20,584 nt of DNA from NCBI GenBank assembly GCA_030374735.1, contig JASCIV010000422.1:1-20584 (forward strand), given 5' to 3'. The stretch comes from Gracilaria caudata (lineage: Eukaryota > Rhodophyta > Florideophyceae > Gracilariales > Gracilariaceae). The position numbers and the translations under genes were made by a program. Below, piece by piece: positions 8,540 through 16,600 of this stretch. The number at the start of each line of letters is the position of its first letter. The stretch's first letter is position 1. The notes beneath the pieces are model-generated. The model worked only from the letters and a program-made list of their open reading frames with translations. It did not search any database and had not been told where the DNA came from.

Positions 8540-8989
8540 TTCTCTGTGAAGGTAATCAAGGGACTAGTAGCCTTTTCTCACACAGTTCGGTCTCCTGCTC
8601 TTTGGTCGCAGCTGTACAAGTTTCGCAATGAAAGAATACTCACAGCCTATCAGGCGCAGCCCACACGGTTTGACCAGAATGCCGAAATGACGTTGGAGAA
8701 TGCTGGACGGGAAACGGATAACATTACAATCGTAGTAGTGCATCAGAATCGGGTTTTGATAAGGGAATCCGCTTAACGATAAGTTGCAAGACCGTTGGCA
8801 CGTCGCAGGTCAAATCAGACTGGCGCGAATTGCAGTTTCGAATTGACTTTACGCGTACGCGTTTCATGAAGAAAGAGAGGATGTCAAAACTTTTCCCTGC
8901 ACCCACGACGTTGCTGTTCTTTAACCCTTAACCCTTTGGTACAGTACGCAGGAGACAACCCCCTGTTCGAGCAAACCACGACCATCGTG
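8540..8989 (+). promoter_or_regulatory. Conserved 5' flank of RNase H copy 2
   Basis: It is closely similar to 10596-11039 and more distantly to 5950-6319. It includes a donor-like GAAGGTAATC at 8550-8558, a doubled ACGCGT at 8851-8862, a short upstream ORF (8866-8931) and CCTTTGGTAC before an acceptor-like TACGCAG ending at 8951. Conservation without a conserved reading frame suggests promoter, 5' UTR or a leader intron rather than coding DNA. Confidence 0.55.
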
Positions 8990-9826
8990 ATGTCTTCCTC
9001 CTCCACCATCCTTTCCAACCCTCCCTTTTCGTTACAGATTACTACAGACGGCTGTTGTCTTAATAATGGCACGCGATCTGCCCGTGCTGGCTGGGGTGCA
9101 GTCATAGTCCTTTCAAACCATGTTGGCCACCAAGTCCGCGCAGAAATGCGCTCAGCTCTCTGTCACGAATGTGACGCTCATAACCATACAAACAACCGAG
9201 CCGAGCTTCGAGCCGCAGACTGCGCTCTTGCCTTCATTCATGAAGTGTGCAAACTGGGTCATTCTTCTCGGTCTTGCGGTTATTACTTCCGCCGTTCATC
9301 AAAATCACGTCGGAGTAACCGTATTAGAAACATTGTTTCGGATGCGCGCCCAATCGACACTGATTGGGTTTCCGCTGTCATAAGAAGCGATTCTACGTTT
9401 GTTATCAAAGGTTTGAAAGGGGAGAATAAGCCAAGAAAGCACTTTGAAGTGTGGGAGTCGATGAACAATTGCAAGCGCTGTCTGCTCAATAAGGGGTGTC
9501 ATTTGCAATTCCATCATGTGTATGGGCATAGTGGTGATGAGCAAAATGAACGCGCGGATGTGTTGGCCAGAATTGCAGCCGCGGAGGCGCCAAACATGAT
9601 GACCGCCACTTGTCTGGACTGTGAACTCGAATTTGATGAGTACGAAGAACTTGCCGCACACTTCAAATCTGTTCACATGGAGCGTGATCTAGAAGACGAG
9701 ACCGATCTCGCCGATCACGCGGAGACAACGGCGGATGGAATGTTTATATGTCCGTTGTGTCCGAAGCAACTCAGAAATATGTATGGTGTGCGATGTCATC
9801 TTGCGGATAAGCACGGTAGGGCATAA
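8990..9826 (+). CDS. RNase H domain fused to C2H2 zinc fingers, copy 2
   Basis: Predicted protein of 278 aa from the ATG at 8990; the frame is open upstream to 8936 but without an ATG. RNase H domain about residues 13-198, with D20 (TTDG), E72 (RAELRA), D134 (VIRSDS) and D190 (GHSGDEQNERAD), the four positions of a working active site. A Tyr/Arg/Ser-rich insert of roughly 30 residues (about 93-122) separates the second and third motifs and is shorter in copy 1. C161-x2-C164-x5-C170-H171 could bind a metal. Two C-x2-C-x12-H-x4-H fingers follow (CLDC...HFKSVH and CPLC...HLADKH), joined by an acidic linker. No reverse transcriptase is nearby in this frame. It is a close paralogue of copy 3. The family role is unknown; RNA-DNA hybrid removal guided by fingers is an inference. 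Confidence 0.82.
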   Translation: MSSSSTILSNPPFSLQITTDGCCLNNGTRSARAGWGAVIVLSNHVGHQVRAEMRSALCHECDAHNHTNNRAELRAADCALAFIHEVCKLGHSSRSCGYYFRRSSKSRRSNRIRNIVSDARPIDTDWVSAVIRSDSTFVIKGLKGENKPRKHFEVWESMNNCKRCLLNKGCHLQFHHVYGHSGDEQNERADVLARIAAAEAPNMMTATCLDCELEFDEYEELAAHFKSVHMERDLEDETDLADHAETTADGMFICPLCPKQLRNMYGVRCHLADKHGRA

Positions 9827-10214
9827 TGAGCTGTTGTCCATTTTCGATCTTGGTGGCAAGCGACTGAGCCCAAAGCTAGTGACTGTGCTGAAAGATATCA
9901 CGGCCTTCTTACTTGTAAACTGCTTGCCTAGATCGCCTTTATCCTCTCGGTCGTGTAGCACAATTTGATGGATTATCATGTTGACAGTTCGAACAGGGGG
10001 AAACGTCTTCATATCTCCGAAAATCCCATTCAATTCGATTACTACTTGCCTCCCAAACTGTTGCTTGGGGATGTTCAGTATCTAGTTCTTAGGTACAGAG
10101 AGAATTGCTGTTTGAAGCGGAGCTTGGACATTGCAGCACACGAACCAAACAATGATTGTTGTGGTGGTGCGTGTAGCGAACTGGTCACCTTTATTGAGTT
10201 GTTTATCAAATGAG

Positions 10215-10488
10215 TCGGTGTCCCGTCTGTCTTCACCAACGTCGCCACTCAACTACGGTATTTAAGACGATCGAACATTCACACAACACCCTAGCATCAC
10301 ACGCAATCTAGCCATCAACGCTTTCTAATCGGTATCTTGCGGTCTCTTCCGACAGTGTGGCCTACGCAGTTATCGGTACTGTCCTTCAACCGATACGAGC
10401 GTTGCAATTTCAACGCACGACTTACGCTCCTTCCGCCTTTGATGCCCGAAACCTTCATATCCACTACAATACTTGTTGCAATGCGAAG
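10215..10488. mobile_element. Candidate insertion with ATGAG flanks
   Basis: Sequence absent from the matching place in unit A. It is bordered by ATGAG at 10210-10214 and 10489-10493, a possible 5-bp target duplication. Inside is TATTTAAGA (10259-10267), followed by a C/A-rich stretch resembling a start region. The termini (TCGGTG and ATGCGA) are not TG/CA and show no clear inverted repeat, so a solo LTR or a MITE cannot be claimed. A deletion from unit A is an alternative. Confidence 0.3.
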
Positions 10489-10595
10489 ATGAGCGTGTTG
10501 GGTTGGCGTAGTCTGCCTTAAGTACAGGACAGACTAAGGTTACACACAGTACGCTTGCAGACATCAAAGCGCATACTAGCAGTAAGGCAGGAAGT

Positions 10596-11039
10596 TCCTC
10601 TGTGAAGGTAATAAGGGGACTAGCTCTTTCGCATACAGTTGGGTCTTCTGCTCTTTGGTCGCCCCTGTACCAGTTTCGCAATGGAAGAATACTTATAGTT
10701 TATCAGGCACAGCCCGCAAGGTTTGACCAGATTGCCGAAGTCTGGGGTTGGAAAATGCTTGACGGGAAACAGATAACACTACGTAACATCCAAGTACATT
10801 ATTGTATTTCGATAAGGGATTCCGCTTGACGATAAGTTGCATGATCTTTGGCATCACGTCGCAGGAGAAATCACACTGGCGCGAATTGAACTGCGTCGAA
10901 TTGACTTTGCCCGTACGCGTTTCATGAAGAAAGAGAGGATGTCAAAACCCTTCATCCACGACTTTGCTGCTCTTTAACCCATCACTCTTTGGTACGCAGG
11001 AAACCTACCCTCTGTTCTAGGGAAACTACGACCATCGTG
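10596..11039 (+). promoter_or_regulatory. Conserved 5' flank of RNase H copy 3
   Basis: Counterpart of 8540-8989. It keeps the donor-like GAAGGTAATAAG (GT at 10608), one ACGCGT at 10915-10920, an upstream ORF at 10924-10977 that starts with the same MKKERMSK, and TTTGGTACGCAG ending at 10999. A 2-bp indel near 10740 breaks the reading frame shared with copy 2, which argues against a coding role. Confidence 0.55.
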
Positions 11040-11867
11040 ATGACTTCCTCCTCCGCCACCCTTTCCAACCCCCCGTTCTCGCTACAGATAACTACAGACG
11101 GCTGTTGTCTTAATAATGGCACAGCATCTGCGCGTGCTGGCTGGGGTTCAGTCATAGTCCTTTCGAATCGTGTTGGCCACCAAGTCCGCGCAGAAATGCG
11201 CTCAGCTCTCTGTGACAAATGTGACGCTTACAACCATACAAACAACCGAGCCGAGCTCCGAGCCGCAGACTGCGCTCTTGCCTTCATTCATGAAGTGTGC
11301 AAACTGGGTCATCCCTCTCGGGCTCGCAGTTATTACTTCCGCCGTTCATCAAAACCGAGTCGGAATGACCGTATTAGGAGTATTGGTTCGGATGCGCGCC
11401 CAATCGACACTGATTGGGTTTCCGCTGTCATAAGAAGCGATTCTACGTTTGTTATCAAAGGTTTGAAAGGGGAGAATAAGCCAAGAAAGCACTTTGAAGT
11501 GTGGGAATCGATGAACAATTGCAAGCGCTGTCTGCTCAATAAGGGGTGCCATTTGCAATTCCATCATGTGTATGGGCATAGTGGTGATGAGCAAAATGAA
11601 CGCGCGGATGAGTTAGCCAGAATTGCAGCCGCGGAGGCGCCAATCATGATGATCGCTACTTGTCTGGACTGTGAACTCGAATTTGATGAGTACGAAGAAC
11701 TTGCCGCACACTTCAAATCTGTTCATATGGAGCGTGATCTAGAAGACGAGGCCGATCTCGCCGATCACGCGGAGACAACGGAGGATGGAATGTTCATATG
11801 TCCATTGTGTCCTAAACGACTTAAAAATATATATGGTGTGCGATGTCATCTTGCGGACAAACACTAG
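11040..11867 (+). CDS. RNase H domain fused to C2H2 zinc fingers, copy 3
   Basis: Predicted protein of 275 aa from the ATG at 11040, collinear with copy 2. It keeps TTDG, RAELRA, VIRSDS and GHSGDEQNERAD, so all four acidic residues are present, as is the C-x2-C-x5-C-H cluster. Two fingers follow (CLDC...HFKSVH and CPLC...HLADKH). The stop comes straight after the last zinc-binding histidine, because two bases present in copy 2 are missing; copy 2 ends three residues later. The Ser/Arg insert between the second and third motifs (around 11325-11388) differs from copy 2 at many positions, while the next ~220 bases are nearly identical. Expression and function are unknown. Confidence 0.82.
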   Translation: MTSSSATLSNPPFSLQITTDGCCLNNGTASARAGWGSVIVLSNRVGHQVRAEMRSALCDKCDAYNHTNNRAELRAADCALAFIHEVCKLGHPSRARSYYFRRSSKPSRNDRIRSIGSDARPIDTDWVSAVIRSDSTFVIKGLKGENKPRKHFEVWESMNNCKRCLLNKGCHLQFHHVYGHSGDEQNERADELARIAAAEAPIMMIATCLDCELEFDEYEELAAHFKSVHMERDLEDEADLADHAETTEDGMFICPLCPKRLKNIYGVRCHLADKH

Positions 11868-12173
11868 GGCATGCTCACGATGAGCTGTTGTCCATTTTCG
11901 ATCTTGGTGGCAAGCGAATGAGCCCAAAGCTAGTGACCGACATCACGGCCTCTAGAACAGTATCTACACGTAGTTCTTAGTTGCTAGTGTACATGTGGTT
12001 TTTCCAAATCAAGTCTTCGGTCATGTGGTTAACTTCAAGGCATTCCTTTCTTGATGAAGTTTTAATGAACGAAACTATATCCATATTAATAATCAGTTAG
12101 AAGTGAAGTTGGTCTGTTTTGTCGCTCGTCAAAAGGGGTATTGAGTTAAACGAGATGATTCTACTGACTTAAG
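11868..12173. other. 3' flanks of RNase H copy 3 and the O-fucosyltransferase gene
   Basis: The first ~85 bases are shared with the 3' flank of copy 2 (GAGCTGTTGTCC... to GACATCACGGCC). The rest is AT-rich unique sequence between two convergent genes. No gene or repeat is seen. Confidence 0.5.
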
Positions 12174-13466
12174 TCACGCAGAGGTAGTTCCGTACAGCTG
12201 CCCTTCGTTGCGAGTGACTCCCGTGGTAGAAAAGTGTTCAAGTGCATACCACATCGGAGAGAGCACAATCTCCTTCCGCAGCTGGTACTGTTCCCAAAGT
12301 GCCATTCTCCACTGCACAACATTCCACGATAAACTAGAGCCGAGTCTTCCGACAAAGTAGCCACTTCTGACACACACCCACATGTCGAACATGACCGGAG
12401 CAAGAGGTAATTCTGTGACATGCATCATGTCAGCATCGAAAAATTGCTTGAAGCTGGATCCATCCAGGACGGCACCGTGAAATCGAGTGGTGAGCAGGTT
12501 TAACACCTGCACGGACATTTTGGAACTGGGCGAGTAGGCCAGGAACAAAGTATTGGATTCGCTCAGTTGCGATGAAAAGCGTCGGAAGAAGGACTCAACT
12601 ATTGCGTGAGCAGATGTATTCGGAACGTCTCCATTGAGAAACAACCGCAGATGAATAGAAATCACCGGATGCTGAACAGTTTGCAGGAAAGAATCTACGG
12701 CGCGCAAGAACACATCGTTGGGCACGATGTACTTGCGAATGGAAATCCAATCGGAATGGCTGCCAGTGCAGTTGAGATTATGTCTGAAGAAAATGATGGG
12801 TAACAGCACAAACTTATCATCATACCCCCAACCACAATGTCTGCGCAACTCTTCCCTCGCATCATGCAAACAATAGCGCGGCTTCGGCATAGGCTTTGGC
12901 GGTCGATGCGACACCACACGCACCGGCGAAGCGCTCAACCCCGTCACATCCCGAAACAGTCGTCGATAATAATTACCCGCGCGATGCGAAACCGTCACCT
13001 CTCTCCTCGCCAGCAGCTCTCGCCCGTCCATTGACGCAAAGAACTCCTGCGGTCTCAGCACCGCATACAACCGACGCAGCCGGGAGTAATTGAAGTAATC
13101 GCCCACCAACTCGTGTCTCATCACCGCGCCCACGGAACGCGAGCCCAACGCGGCGTCCGCCGCAGATTCCTTCCCCAGCGTGGTATAGGGCAACACGAGC
13201 GCGGCGCGCAGCGAGCGCGCGAAGTAGAGCGCGTTGACGAGCGACACCAGCTGGTTATTGAACTGCCCGTATGCAGCAACGTACAGCGCGTATCTGCGCG
13301 TTGCATCGTGTTGCTGCTGCTGCTGATGCGACTGCGGAGCAGCGCGAGCGACCACACGCGAGAGCGCAAGCAGCACGCCGACGGCGGCGCACAGCTGCCA
13401 CGCACGACGTAGCACGTCGCGCACACGTCGCTGTCGCCTTCGTGCGCGCGCTGCCAACACACCCAT
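12174..13466 (-). CDS. O-fucosyltransferase-like type II membrane protein
   Basis: Predicted protein of 430 aa, starting at the ATG read from 13466; a longer frame to 13511 begins only with GTG. A basic N-terminus (ARARRRQRRVRDVLRR) precedes one hydrophobic segment at about 22-40, typical of a Golgi or ER signal anchor, and then a stem with five glutamines in a row. The catalytic part resembles GDP-fucose protein O-fucosyltransferases: GQFNNQLVSLVNALYFAR at 67-84 matches the G-G-x-x-N-Q N-terminal motif with its hydrophobic helix, ISIHLRLFLNGD at 269-280 matches the HLR nucleotide-sugar motif, and FDMWVCVRSGYFVGRLGSSL at 360-379 matches the conserved D-x2-VC-x2-S-x2-F-x-G block. The N-terminal third is GC-rich and arginine-rich. 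Acceptor substrate unknown; another GT-B fucosyltransferase family is possible. Confidence 0.72.
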   Translation of the reverse strand: MGVLAARARRRQRRVRDVLRRAWQLCAAVGVLLALSRVVARAAPQSHQQQQQHDATRRYALYVAAYGQFNNQLVSLVNALYFARSLRAALVLPYTTLGKESAADAALGSRSVGAVMRHELVGDYFNYSRLRRLYAVLRPQEFFASMDGRELLARREVTVSHRAGNYYRRLFRDVTGLSASPVRVVSHRPPKPMPKPRYCLHDAREELRRHCGWGYDDKFVLLPIIFFRHNLNCTGSHSDWISIRKYIVPNDVFLRAVDSFLQTVQHPVISIHLRLFLNGDVPNTSAHAIVESFFRRFSSQLSESNTLFLAYSPSSKMSVQVLNLLTTRFHGAVLDGSSFKQFFDADMMHVTELPLAPVMFDMWVCVRSGYFVGRLGSSLSWNVVQWRMALWEQYQLRKEIVLSPMWYALEHFSTTGVTRNEGQLYGTTSA

Positions 13467-13649
13467 CGCCGCCAGCACCGCCGGACACCTTTCGATCCGC
13501 TGCGAGCACACCTTTCAGCGCACGCTCAAAATTTCAAACCGCGCGCCACCACGCCATTTTCTCTGCACCATCGCTCGGGCTAGAGCCGTTCCGCCGCCGT
13601 CACTCGGCCTCGCCATCCATCGTCCCGCGCGCCCCGCCCGCGTCGCGCC
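13467..13649. promoter_or_regulatory. Short bidirectional promoter (O-FucT-like / BRCA2)
   Basis: Only 183 bases separate two divergent ATGs, so both genes must share this promoter or use start sites inside it. It is GC-rich, with a short AT core (CAAAATTTCAAA, about 13526-13537) and no TATA box. Confidence 0.55.
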
Positions 13650-16600
13650 ATGAGCCGCAAGCGCAAGCGCACTGCCTGGCACGCCACATCGCAAGCCACC
13701 GCCACCGTCTTCGATCCTCCTCACCCAGCCGTCGAGCCCACCCCTCCCACGCCGCTTGTGCTTCGCGCCGAGCATGTGCGCGCCATGCAAAGAGCGCTCG
13801 GGCTCACCCCGGAGCGCGCCTCACACGCCCTTCTTCTTCTGCCGCCCGCCGCCGAGCGTGCCGCACGCGCCATGTTACCCGCCGCTTCGCCCAAACGCGT
13901 ACCGCGTCGTCTGTCCGCTGCAAGTGCTGTCACACCGCTAGAGCCGCCGCCGCCGCGACAGAGCGCGAATGCGACGGGTGTGCGAGCGCCCACCGGCGCT
14001 TCTGCCTCGCCTATCACGCCGCAACCGCCGCCTACGGCGCGCGCGTTGTTTGGCGCGCCCGCGACGCCGACGGATGTGGGCGGCGGGAGGCCGGAGGGCG
14101 AGAAGGCGGAGGGCGAGAAGGTGCATGGCAATAAGCCTGGTGTGTCGAAGCTACAGTCACTGTTTTCCACCGCGTCGGGAAAGCGTCTTGCACTGCCGCG
14201 TGCTGGCGCATCCAATGTGCTCACCGACGTATTGGCGGACTGCGCCGCTGCGACGGGAGCTCCGCGACGTGCGCCGCAGTCGCCACCCGCGCCCAGAGCT
14301 GTGCCACCGATGGCGCTCTTCACCACTGCATCGGGCAAGCCCGTGCCACCACCGCCGCAGCCGCCCGCCCACGGCATTGCGGACGCGCCGCTGCCGGCCT
14401 TCAACACGCCACGTCCACGTAAGCCGCCCGTCTCGTTGTTCACCACCGCCTCTGGAAAGTCGGTTCCAGTTCCGTCGCCCGCCGTCGCCCCCATCCTTCT
14501 GCACCAAGACACCCCTGATGCCAAGCCAGCCGCCGACACTACCCCCGCCGCGGCAGCAGCGAATACCGTGAGAGCTGCGTCCGCCAATCCGCATCACGCG
14601 CCTGTCGCCGCTCCTTTTGCCACTCCGTCTCCGCTTCCGCGTCCGCGACCGTCTCATGTTCCGCCCTCGTCGGCAGCCAAGTGGAACCCGTCTGCCGCCG
14701 CATCCAACACCGCCAATCCCAGCGTGTCCTCCTCTCTGTTCCTGTCCGCGGCGCAAAGCAATCCCATCTCCGTCGCACGCCCGTCCAATTCCATGCTGGA
14801 CACGCGCTCCGCATCGCGCTCTCGTTCGCTCCCCAGTCCTCACACGCCCTCGCTGCCAATGCATCATCTTCGAAAGGCTCTTTTCCCAGAATCCGCTCGC
14901 AACTCGTCAACCAAGAAGTCGCCGCACACGCTTGACACGCCTCTTCCGCGGCCCACTCGCGTACGTCGTCGTCGCGCATCCACTGCATCCACCGCTCGTA
15001 CCACTCCATTTAAACGACCTCGTCGCCTTCGCCCATCTGCTTCTCATCAGTCGGCCAACAACGCAGCTGCCAACCAAAGTAATGTACCTCAGTTCGCCCT
15101 GCCCTCGCTGTTGACCAATGGGCTTGTTACTTGTACAAACCCTCACTCACATAACTGCCCTACTCAAAGCGTAGATCCCATAACTCCGAAACAACTTTCG
15201 CCACCCGAACCATCTATCTTGCAGTCCTCGAGCCTGCTCCTCAAGTGCCATGACATAATCTTTAGAAAGCATCAGTTTGGACATGTATCGTGCCTTCCCC
15301 CCCTCATCGCAAACACCCTTAATCTTGGCTCCATTCAACAGTGTGATGTGTCCACATTTGTCCAGTGGACCAAACAAATGTTCCCGGCCGTTCTTACCAA
15401 ACCTGCCTCTTGCGTTGGCAGCGAAGCGTGGACTCGTATGGCGTACAGTCTCGCCGTATGCAAGCTCCTCACTCTTCAATCGGCCTCTTCTCATACAAGT
15501 CACTCACACTTCTTCTGCGCTGCAAACGTCGTGCGAGAGTTTCTGCGCAGACTTTGCGTAGAGTGGCATCAAAGCAAACAACCTCATCTTCTGCGAATCA
15601 TGCGAAACGACTCGAGCCCATCCTCTCACATTGTCTTGCGCGTGGTCGGAATTGAACAGCTGACGAATGATGCAGACAAGCTTAGTCTCGTCGTATCGGA
15701 CGGCTGGTATGTCGCAAGATGTTGTTTGGACGACACTTTGCAAAGTCGTGTATGGCGGGGGCGTGTGCGCGTTGGTGACAAAGTTAGCGTTTCTGGATCG
15801 ACGTTGCAGACGCTGTCTGTGAGCCGCCCGTTCTTTTTTGGCGAAGCTGATGAGCTTGGTGCCTCGTATCTGCGGGTGACGGCCAACGGTTTTCACAAGG
15901 CTCCATCCGATCTTCGTCTTGGCATACGGATGCCAGCTATCACCAAATCGCTAAAGGGTATATTGGACGGCCATGGCACATGCCCTCCGCTTCATGTTGT
16001 TGTTTTGCGAACGTATCCGGTGTTTTACAGGGAGACCGTCACGGCAGCTGATGAGGAAGACAAGAGTGAGATCATTTGTCGACGCGAGGAAGGAGAAGAT
16101 GAGGCGCGATCTGCTTTTGAGGAAAAGGTTCGCCGACAAATAATAGCTTCCGTCGAAAAGCAGAAGAAACGAGGCGAGATTGTCGATCCCACTGCTGTTG
16201 AGGTCGAGCAACGATGTGTCTCCTGTGTCAAGGATGTGCTTGTATGCGGCAAAGAAGACGATCCCAGTGATTACGCTGTGCGCAAGCTGATTCGCATCTA
16301 CAATGCACCAGAGTCGTTGCACGTCGTTGTCAAAGAAGGCCAAGCCATGTGTTTGACGCATGTGTGGCCACGGCCCGGTATCTGGATATGCAAGCCGGAG
16401 GCAATCCGAGTGTTACGTCGTGCGCCCAAATCTTCGCCTGCCCCAGTCTCTCCCTTTCCCAGAAAGATTTGTTCTGTTGCTGACCTACAAGACGGTTCGG
16501 TGGCACCGGGTGAGGACTTTGATGGCACCTTTGCAGTTCTTCATGTCACTCCGATTGAGACAAACAACATGTCTCGATTTGTCTACCTGACGGACGACCC

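Larger units (their letters stand above)
7411..8989. other. Spacer between RNase H copies 1 and 2
   Basis: About 1.6 kb without an intact gene. In order it holds a cluster of palindromes and TTGCAA motifs (7505-7600), a retrotransposon relic on the minus strand (7680-8070), unassigned sequence to about 8360, and the duplicated 5' flank of copy 2 from about 8363. Short plus-strand frames at 8270-8464 and 8546-8776 are not supported as genes. Confidence 0.6.
8363..9908 (+). repeat. Segmental duplication unit A (holds RNase H copy 2)
   Basis: This block aligns to 10111-11953. It starts near TTTGAGCGGAGCG and ends near ATCACGGCC. The coding part aligns without gaps at a constant offset of 2050 bp from the ATG through 9600 at least. 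The 5' part contains small indels, and the other unit has about 300 extra bases. Confidence 0.85.
9827..11039. other. Spacer between RNase H copies 2 and 3
   Basis: It holds the 3' flank of copy 2 to about 9908, unassigned sequence to about 10110, the start of the second duplication unit, an insertion found only here (about 10190-10490), and the conserved 5' flank of copy 3. Plus-strand frames at 9735-9968 and 9965-10213 have no family features. Confidence 0.6.
10111..11953 (+). repeat. Segmental duplication unit B (holds RNase H copy 3)
   Basis: Direct repeat of 8363-9908. Homology runs from TTTGAAGCGGAGC to GACATCACGGCC. It is longer than unit A mainly because of extra sequence near 10190-10490. 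Confidence 0.85.

Noticed and set aside
8546..8776. Frame shared in part with 10602-10829 upstream of copies 2 and 3
   Set aside because: A 2-bp indel puts the two sequences out of frame in their second half, and both begin with GTG, so coding selection is not supported.
9981..10005. GTTCGAAC word suggesting a tRNA B box
   Set aside because: No A box at the right distance and no cloverleaf can be drawn around it.
9965..10213. 82-codon frame between copies 2 and 3
   Set aside because: Composition is ordinary, there is no motif, and the matching part of the other unit is not collinear in frame.
13271..14134. Long plus-strand frame over the O-fucosyltransferase start and BRCA2 start
   Set aside because: It is an arginine/alanine/histidine-rich product of GC bias; both flanking frames have clear families.
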